Assembly (NCBI GenBank): GCA_013399855.1
Contig: VXAY01004973.1
Location: 238,239-302,238, forward strand
Reading direction: 5' to 3'
Length of the DNA stretch: 64,000 nt
From: Oxyruncus cristatus
Taxonomy: Eukaryota > Chordata > Aves > Passeriformes > Cotingidae
The position numbers were made by a program, and so were the translations under genes. Positions 57,001 to 64,000 of the stretch are shown piece by piece (within the stretch, counting starts at the first letter, position 1; every line of letters begins with the position of its first letter). The notes beneath the pieces were generated by a model. The model worked only from the letters and a program-made list of their open reading frames with translations. It did not search any database and was not told where the DNA came from.

Positions 57001-60000
57001 TAACTGAAGTTAACAGGGCTTTTTGGAACTGGAGGAGTTATTTGTCATAATTTGCAGCGAATCAAATACAGGGTGTAAGATATTTATCAATAAATACTGA
57101 TCAACACCAGGGAAGAGCCCTTTTCCTTGTCAAAGAAAGGTCAAATTTAAGAAAGGGCAAGAATGGAAAAAAAAAACCCCACAGCAAACCAAAAATATCA
57201 GGCAAATATCAGGCTTCTGATAGCTGGTACAGAACCAACTCCTTTCCTTCCCTTCCCCTCTCCTGTAACCCCCACGGCTCACCCTTCCAAAGCCAGGCCG
57301 AGAGCTGCCTGCTTAAGCTGATCACGACCAGGGAAGTTTAACCTTCCACCCCAGCTGGCTGGGTGTGCAGAGGTGTTCAGAGAGTGATACTGCAGCTCAT
57401 TTCAGCTGCAGCCCTTGTGAGCAGGAATACACTGCAGTCTGTAGGAAAACAAGAACCAACCTGCAGGGAAACAGTGGGATGGGCTACACTCCAAGTACTG
57501 CCAAATATACACGGGGCAGACTGAAATGATGAGCTCAGTTCCAGGAGACACGATTATAGTAAGACAGTAAAATGTTACTCTGAATCTACAGGTATGAAAA
57601 GCTGAAAATAAAGGTGCACCCAATTCGAAAGCTTTTGTTAGTTCCCTCTTTCATGCCCCCTCCCTTTTTGTCTTACTTGGGTCTCTTCTGTAATCACCAA
57701 GGAATTCGTCCAGGCTAACAAATCCATCACCATCTTTATCATGTTCTTCTAAAGCCTCCTGAATGACAAAGTCCTTTTGTGTACATACAAAGAGCAAAAT
57801 TAGCCACTCATAATCAAGAGAAACAGCACTGAATCATTTTAGAGCAACAAGGAATTTTTTGAAGGAAAGACTTTCTCATTTTAAATCTCCTTTTCTGTTT
57901 TATGCAGACTGGTGCAATAATGGCTTCCTGAGTAATAAAACAGATCCCTTAAGAGCTTAGAATGTCAGGTTTTACGAAAACCAAATCTGAAAGGTGTCCA
58001 TAGAGCTGGAATCCTTCAACATAATTCAAAACTGAAAAAAGCAGCTGAGAAATATGAATACGCACAAAGCTCTATCATCTCATTTTCACTCTTCTTTTTT
58101 CATGTGCTGGATTCACTAATTTGCACGTTTGCAACTTAACTGAATTGTTATAAACTGGTTTGTCTTCTGTCCTGTTTTCCAGTGAAGCCAGTGAGCCCAT
58201 CCTGTTATTTCTGCCTTCCCTTGTTTGTCCATAACTCCATGTTGTGTCCACACAAGCAAAGGCTGCTTACAGATCCCTCCTCCTGGAAGCTGGCTCTGGC
58301 ACCAGAGAGCTAAAACCGAGAGCTAAAATCTCACTGATGCATTTCCACCCTAACGGAGTTGAGAGATGGCTTTGTCAGTCCAACTCCAAAAGTTTGGGAT
58401 AGCTGTGAAACAGCTTCCAAGAAGATTTCAAAGAAAGCTCCAGCTCCCAACCCCCAACACTGGATCCTCAACACGCTACCTGCTATTTAATTTGGGCTGT
58501 ACAAGCAATATCCATAACTGCTCCACAGCCCACTTGCTGTGGTACTGGGGCCAGGGCAAGCATTGGAAAGGGGCTGCATCTGCTCCCACAGGCTGGTACC
58601 GACACTCCCAGGCTCTCACCGTCATGTATTCCACTTCCTCGGGGTGCTCAAAAGCAACATACTCGTCCACATTGAGAGCGGGAACATCATCTCTGTTAGC
58701 TTTCTCAAACCGCTTTTTCTCCTTTAAATGAAGCTTAGAAAACAGATTTAGTTAGAGCCCTTAATGAAAAGGAAAAACAACATTATAGTAGTTGGCTGTA
58801 AGCTCATGAGAATATTCATTGTTTCACGTTACCTACTGGTATTATACTGACGTTATACTTTCACTAAAAAGAGCTAATTGAGAGCAATGAGAACAACACT
58901 CTGATCTCAGGTTTTATTCTAAGAATTGCATAAAACCCTGGGTTTTTTATAGTTTAAGGAACCATTTAAAACATACTCTTAGCCAAGGCTTTAGAAACAC
59001 AAAAGGGACATAATGAAAAGACCAAGAATACTTATTTCCATACATGCACCCTCTTCTAAAAGTCCCCAATTCCCAAACTAACCAAGTGGAGTACGATGTT
59101 TATAATTAATGGCAGCCACTGCAAATCCCAAAATTTACATTTTAAGAACATTTAACCTTCTGGATCTATATCTTACTTATATCAAGGGCTGTCTGCAGTT
59201 CATAGAAGGTCTTGAAATATCACATGTGTAAAATGTCTTTTCTGAAGCCATTTTAAAGGCTGAAGGATTTGCCAGATTCCTTTATTACAAGACTGCTGTC
59301 CTTCACACCTGAGAATTTCAAAGCAAAGTCACTTCTCTAACCTGTTTTAAGTACGTATGTTAGCATGTCTTTAACAAAGAAATAATATCCACAATAAGCA
59401 GGCAAGTTCCTATTCCTGAATGTTTGCACTTCCTACTTCTGGATTCCCAATTCGAAAACATTTCCTATTTTTTCCTCGTTTCATTGTACGCAGTCTCTTT
59501 AGACAAAATACAGACCCCCACCATTAAAAACTGATCTCTGCTCAAACTGCACCTGACATGAACTATAAGCACCTTGGAATCCCATCACTGAGTGTGTTCT
59601 GCTATCAGTGTGACTCTGATCTGGGTAAGGGAGCAGCCACAAAATCATAGATCTTAAATGCTTTAAAAATAACCATCTGAAATTGCACTGCTCATTTATA
59701 TCCTATCTATTGACACTTCTCTCAAAATCAGGCTAAAAATGAAGGATAAGATCGTAAATAGTCTTCAAAGTAGTTAAACGTCGTCTTAGAGAAAAGCTGA
59801 CCTTAGCTGAGGGTTTAACTGGGAAGGCAGTTCAGAAGGACTGGCTACAGAAAGTACTGGACTGCAACATAAACGTGCCCTATTGAGGGACAGTCTGGTT
59901 TTCCAGTGTTTTTTGGGAAGTGATGAACAAGGCTGCCACCTTCTGGTAAACTCCCGTGGTGACTCGATGTCAATTCTAAATCAACACCGTACCTCACTCT

Positions 60001-61376
60001 TCCATTTTGATCAGAGCAGGCCCACTAATTTCCAAATGTAAGGAATATGCTGAAGGTGTCTGACCTGTGATACTTGTACAATGCTGCTCATTTGACAGTC
60101 CACGTTGAAAAAGCCAGCAAGGACAACCCAGCAGGCAGTCAAGTTACACCAGAACTAAGCAACCAGTTCTAACTCAGCTTAAGTATCTATAACTCTGTTT
60201 AGATCTGTGATGGCAATACCTCAAACATGGGATCACTGTTTTGACTGGCAGTTCCATTGAAAATCTTGTTTTATCTCAAAGCTATGGAATTATTCAGTTA
60301 AGTTAAGCTTTACAGTTTGTTTCCTCAGTGTGTAAAATCTCTCCACGATTTTAGTTTCACTTCTGCCAACATCCTGTATTATCTACCACTACTTTATTAA
60401 CAGCATAAAAAGCAATCCTCACAGAAGAAACACCTCGGGCCAGAATAGTCTAAACACTCACTTGTTCTCTTTTTGGGAAACATTTACATGTCTTATAAAT
60501 GTGTAACTTGAAAGGAAAGCTTTGCTATGTGGTGGTGAACCTTTCCTCCCCTGCCTCTCTTGCCTCTCTCCCTTCCCCTTTTATGCATCTGCTTTCATAG
60601 ATGAGACTAACTCATAACTTCTGTGTGTAGACATCCATTTCTAGCTGCAGGAGTTTCATTTTTACTGCTGTCTGAATTGCTATTGCTTTCTCTGGGGGTG
60701 TCTGATGGACAGGCAATGTTACAGCAGGCAGAACTGATAGCCCACACCAAATACTTGAGCAGCAACCAAAAAAGTGGCTAGAACAGCGCAGCAAAGGGGT
60801 TAAAGACTCTCCTCCTCCACCAGCAGTGGTCCTGGCCCCTGCTGAAGGCCAGGGCTGCAGACCCAACCCAATGGATTGCAACCTTGTTTTAAGGCGATGG
60901 CCGGAGACTGGGCTCTGTCATAACGACTGCTGATAGACGTGTGCTCCTCTCAGCCAGCAAAACACACTCGGGGGGTACCATTCCATCGTGTCTTTATTTT
61001 GTAGGTAGCAGCTTTAACACTCCATTACTTTCCTTTAATTACTCCGCCATCTCAGATAGCAGGAAGTGTTAAAACATACGCCAGCTGCTCCGCTTCCTCT
61101 ACCCATCTTGTTCCGTCACGATAAACAAGAATTGCTGCCTCTGCCGACAGTCACAGAAACTGATGCTGAAACATTTTACCTGTCGAAATGATTCCTCTTC
61201 TTGATCCTCCAGGACAGTGTTCTCATCAAAATCAATTATACGATCGTACATCTGCAAATTATACTCCTTCCAAGACACTAATCCATCACCATCTTTGTCA
61301 TAGTCGCTGAAGTGTTGCTTCGCTTCTTGGGTAACATAGTGCTTGAAAGACTGCTGTATCCAGGAGCTCAGCTCCT
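53947..61376 (-). CDS. RCN2: RCN2, spliced coding region, last five coding exons (5' part missing)
   Basis: Reticulocalbin-2 (ERC-55), a Ca2+-binding protein of the ER lumen in the CREC family, with six EF-hands and a C-terminal ER-retrieval signal. Exons join as 61180-61376, 58620-58733, 57677-57773, 55878-56020 and 53947-54099. All have GT/AG borders and consistent phases, giving 234 residues that align end to end with human residues ~84-317. EF-hand loops seen: [12 protein letters not shown], a degenerate [36 protein letters not shown] and [12 protein letters not shown]. The signal peptide and first EF-hand (about 83 codons, presumably two exons) are not found before position 64000. Confidence 0.96.
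54100..55877 (-). other. RCN2 intron between last two coding exons
   Basis: 1.8 kb intron. It contains an antisense T-run (55478-55489) and no recognised repeat family, RNA gene or exon. Confidence 0.82.
55878..56020 (-). CDS. RCN2: RCN2 coding exon with fifth EF-hand
   Basis: Encodes [40 protein letters not shown] and NQGIAQEE (first Thr split with the previous exon). The EF-hand loop [12 protein letters not shown] is complete for Ca2+ ligands. [13 protein letters not shown] and [11 protein letters not shown] are nearly identical to human. The acceptor is TCTTACCAG, the donor GAGGAG then GTAAGT. Confidence 0.97.
56021..57676 (-). other. RCN2 intron
   Basis: 1.66 kb intron with an A-run near 57166-57176. 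Nothing else is recognised. Confidence 0.82.
57677..57773 (-). CDS. RCN2: RCN2 coding exon with fourth EF-hand
   Basis: Encodes [20 protein letters not shown] then [12 protein letters not shown] plus one base. The loop [12 protein letters not shown] is a textbook EF-hand. Human has [20 protein letters not shown] and LEEFLGDYRWDP. The acceptor ACAAAAG has a weak pyrimidine tract; the donor is CCCAA then GTAAGA. Both phases fit the neighbours. Confidence 0.96.
57774..58619 (-). other. RCN2 intron
   Basis: 0.85 kb intron; no recognised feature. A 121-codon plus-strand frame starting at 58366 overlaps the next exon antisense and looks like chance. Confidence 0.82.
58620..58733 (-). CDS. RCN2: RCN2 coding exon with degenerate third EF-hand
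   Basis: Encodes [20 protein letters not shown] then [18 protein letters not shown] (38 codons, phase 0 at both ends). The third EF-hand loop is degenerate (Asn at 1, Val-Pro at 5-6), as it is in human (ANQDSGPGLSLEEF). The [11 protein letters not shown] block is nearly identical to human. The acceptor is TTTTCTAAG, the donor ATGACG then GTGAGA. Confidence 0.96.
58734..61179 (-). other. RCN2 intron
   Basis: 2.4 kb intron with no recognised repeat, exon or RNA gene. The 89-codon minus frame at 60612-60881 has no RCN2 resemblance. Confidence 0.8.
61180..61376 (-). CDS. RCN2: RCN2 coding exon with second EF-hand
   Basis: Encodes [40 protein letters not shown] and [20 protein letters not shown] then ESFRQ. 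The loop [12 protein letters not shown] is canonical, unlike human DKNSDDTVTWDE. The first two bases complete a split Glu-type codon from the missing upstream exon. The acceptor is CTCTCCACAG, the donor CGACAG then GTAAAA. Confidence 0.96.
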
Positions 61377-63529
61377 CTGTGGAGAGCATTAAAAATACAA
61401 TAAAACAAAACAGAGCAGAGTAATCTGCACCACAAAAACTGTAAAGACACCACAGATCTATTCCATCTGGAACACACTTTGCAGTTGGGACGTAAGCGTG
61501 TAGGCAAGGGGTTAGTTAAAGCAAACCAATCTGTTTCCTCCATGCCAAGGCTTTTCCCAAGTTAACTGAACGAGGAAACAGCAGCAGACTTCTGCTTCTT
61601 TATTGTAATGATTGTGTGGCCACGTCTGGAGCAAATCAACACTATGGCATCCTTTTTTTCCCCTTTTCTTTATGAAAATGATGCTGACTACGGTTTAGAC
61701 AGACAGCTATAAATGTAATTTGGTAACCCAAAAAACCATTGTTCTCATCAATTTGGGGACTCTTTTGAAAAATCCACAAACTGAAATAAAACTCAACTTA
61801 CTGCCATTGCTTTCATTACCCAAAATAAAATATTAACAGCTATTTCCCTTTTACCTGGGGCTGAAATCAAGCCTTACATAGTTTGGAAATGCTTTTAAGC
61901 TGCTTGTTTTTATAGAAATGTGGCTAAAAGAAATAAAACTTAATATACCAATGAATTGACACAAATACATTAAAGTTACTTCATTTAAAGAAGATTGGGA
62001 GAACATATTCTCTCAGTATCTCTCAGTTATTTTCAGGTGCCCGTAAGGGAAAGACATCTTCCTCTGCATTGCAAAAATTATGTGTCTAAATCAACTCAAC
62101 TGAAATCCTGCTCCGAAGATTCACGACGGCTAATAAAAAAATCCTATAAAAATTACTACTTTGATGCAGAAAAGTCTTACAGCATTTTTTAAATACTAAA
62201 GTATCTTATCCTGTCATTCTCGGCAGAAGCATCAATACAACTTCACTAGATTTAAATCTCTTTGAAAAGCAGCAAGAGATTTTTAAAAATACATTTTGAA
62301 CACTGTACTTGTATGAGCAAAGGAACCAGGTTTAGAACAGAGTTGAGTGAACATGCAGAGGTGTGTGGGCACCGAGGCTTGAGCACAAACCAGCACTGCC
62401 TTACAAGAAACTGCAACATTTCTTAAAGATGGGCAACATGTAATTTATGGTTTATTTCCCAGCATTTAAGGCATCAGGTACAGCCACCTGAACACATAAT
62501 GTCCAGTGCCATTAATCAGAAATACTTATTGCTCCAACATTAGAGAAGTAGCATTAATATATCCCATCTTCTCTCACTGTCAGCCTCCAAATGGAGGCAC
62601 CACTAATACAGAAAAGGTTCTCAAGAACAATTGTGCAGTACTGAGCAACAACTGAGCTGAAAAAAACCCCAGTACCATAAGTTTCTTAGTGTTAAAACAC
62701 ATTCCACTGTGAGTTCTCCTTTGGGAAGTGAGAGGAATTCAAGTCTCCATTAGCCTGAGAACCAGGTGCAATATATGGCATAAGGATGAACTACGGGTGG
62801 AATTCCTACACTTTAAATAGACTTTTCTCCTCTAGCCTTCACGTTGTGAGCTGCCTGTTCTGTATCACAGGGATTAGCCATCCTGCCAAACCTACAGACT
62901 GCCTCAGCTCTACACAGTCCATGCAGGAGCACTGAAATAAGCGTGCAGGTCATTAAATTCAGCAGATAAAGCGAAAGACATTCAAGAGAGATGGTTGATC
63001 TTGTCTTTAGAACCATATTTTGTACTCTCACCTGGAAAGCTTCCCTCATGTTTAGTGTAATTTTAATGAAATATTACTGCTCTGGCATTTGAACAAGGAT
63101 TCTGCTTGTTTTGTGCGTGCACATGAGCGACTTGATTTGTGCAAACCAACAAAAATTAGTTTTACAATTAAGATTGTCATGCTGATGTACTGAAAGGAAG
63201 GGCCTGAGTTTACCACGGAGTTCATACGTTTGACTGATAAACGCCAGTGGGAAGAGCCATTTGTTACTGTATTGTGATGAACTATGATCTCTCAATGTCA
63301 CTTTGTGTCACTAGGTACTGAAGCGCATCTATGTGGCATTATGGCTGCAGTACTTTCTTTGCATCTTAAACTTGCTCTGAGTGGCACTAACAGGATTAGA
63401 AACACAGATATGCGCTTGATTCCAAGTAGCTTCAGACGTGCAAGGAGCAGGTACAAGTGCAAAGGTGGTACACCTGCAACTTGGTACTGCCCTTACGCAC
63501 ACTAACTCTTGTTGGCCCCAGTTCTTCCA
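61377..63529 (-). other. RCN2 upstream intron (partial)
   Basis: No segment resembling the missing RCN2 exons (the acidic DYDRE/EEYVKL region or the first EF-hand DGFLTE) is seen on the minus strand. Sequence is AT-rich with no recognised repeats. Confidence 0.75.
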
Positions 63530-63885
63530 TCACAGAATCACAGCATGGTTGGAAGGGACCACAGTGGCTCATCTGGTCCAACCCACCTGCTCAAGCAGAG
63601 TCACCCCAGAGCACATGGCACAGGATTGCGTCCAGATGGTTCTGAATATCTCCAGTGAGGGAGACTCCACACCCTCCCTGGGCAATCTGTTCAGTGCCCA
63701 GTCCCTGCACAGGAAAGAAACTCCTCCTCATGTACAGGTGGAACTTCCTGGGCATCAGTTTCTGCCCGTTCATCTTGTCCCAGGGGTTGGCACCCCCGAG
63801 CAGAGCCTGGCCCATCTTGACACTCCCCGTTTAGGTATTTACACACATTAGTGAGGTCCCCTCTCAGTCGTGTGTTCTCGAGCGG
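63530..63885 (-). mobile_element. CR1 LINE fragment, older subfamily
   Basis: Minus-oriented CR1 3' end. The plus strand begins CACAGAATCACAGCATGGTT then GGAAGGGACCACAGTGG and TCTGGTCCAACCCACCTGCT, and continues to GTGAGGTCCCCTCTCAG. It differs from the other minus-strand copies (AAGCAGAGTCACCCCAGAGC block instead of the 'CAACACCACC' block), so it belongs to another CR1 subfamily. Confidence 0.88.
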
Positions 63886-63929
63886 AACAGAAACCTCAGG
63901 GACTGAGATACGCTCTGTATGAGCCTGTC

Positions 63930-64000
63930 GGTGTTTCTAACGCGCTGTGCACGGGGCCGTGCCGGTTCGCCCGGGGGTTCTCCCCAGCGCAGGAGCCGCG
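63930..64000. promoter_or_regulatory. Start of CpG-rich DNA at the window edge
   Basis: The last ~70 bases become GC-rich with about ten CpGs, in contrast with the AT-rich intron before. This could be the edge of the RCN2 promoter island, since the missing first exons must lie to the right. The stretch is too short to be sure and no coding match is seen in it. Confidence 0.4.

Overview
The window is ordinary vertebrate nuclear DNA, almost certainly from a bird. Small exons with GT/AG borders are separated by introns of up to 18 kb. The dispersed repeats are 5'-truncated CR1 LINEs with the avian ATTCTATG-type 3' end, and no Alu-, L1- or B-type repeats were recognised. The CR1 subfamily look suggests a neoavian bird rather than chicken, but the species cannot be named from this sequence.

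Two genes, both on the minus strand and both cut by the window edges, account for all the coding sequence I can support. RCN2 (reticulocalbin-2, an ER-lumenal EF-hand protein of the CREC family) is represented by its last five coding exons (53947-61376). Its first ~83 codons lie beyond position 64000. PSTPIP1 (F-BAR adaptor of blood cells, binding PTP-PEST-type phosphatases, CD2 and pyrin) runs from its start codon at 45481 down to an exon at 1307-1391. Its last exons, including the SH3 domain, lie beyond position 1. The head-to-tail order RCN2 then PSTPIP1 matches human 15q24. All exons join in phase: PSTPIP1 gives 920 coding bases (306 codons plus 2 nt), and the RCN2 part matches human residues ~84-317 in length.

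Layout: 1-45481 PSTPIP1 exons 12 to 1 with introns. Intron 1 is 18.3 kb. Intron 3 is 9.7 kb and holds an isolated CpG island 0.2 kb upstream of exon 4. 45482-53295 is the intergenic spacer with the PSTPIP1 promoter side and several A-, C- and G-rich tracts. 53296-53946 is the probable RCN2 3' UTR. 53947-61376 holds RCN2 exons 7 to 3. 61377-64000 is RCN2 intron, a CR1 copy and the start of CpG-rich DNA. Six CR1 copies are scattered through introns and flanks.

I found no new genetic system. The points most worth checking are a tandem 5' splice site in PSTPIP1 exon 11 that would add 8 codons in frame, a serine at the residue equivalent to human PSTPIP1 Ala230 (a PAPA-syndrome site), the intronic CpG island, and RCN2 ending in HEEL instead of HDEL. 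Gene identity rests on remembered protein families, not on a database search.
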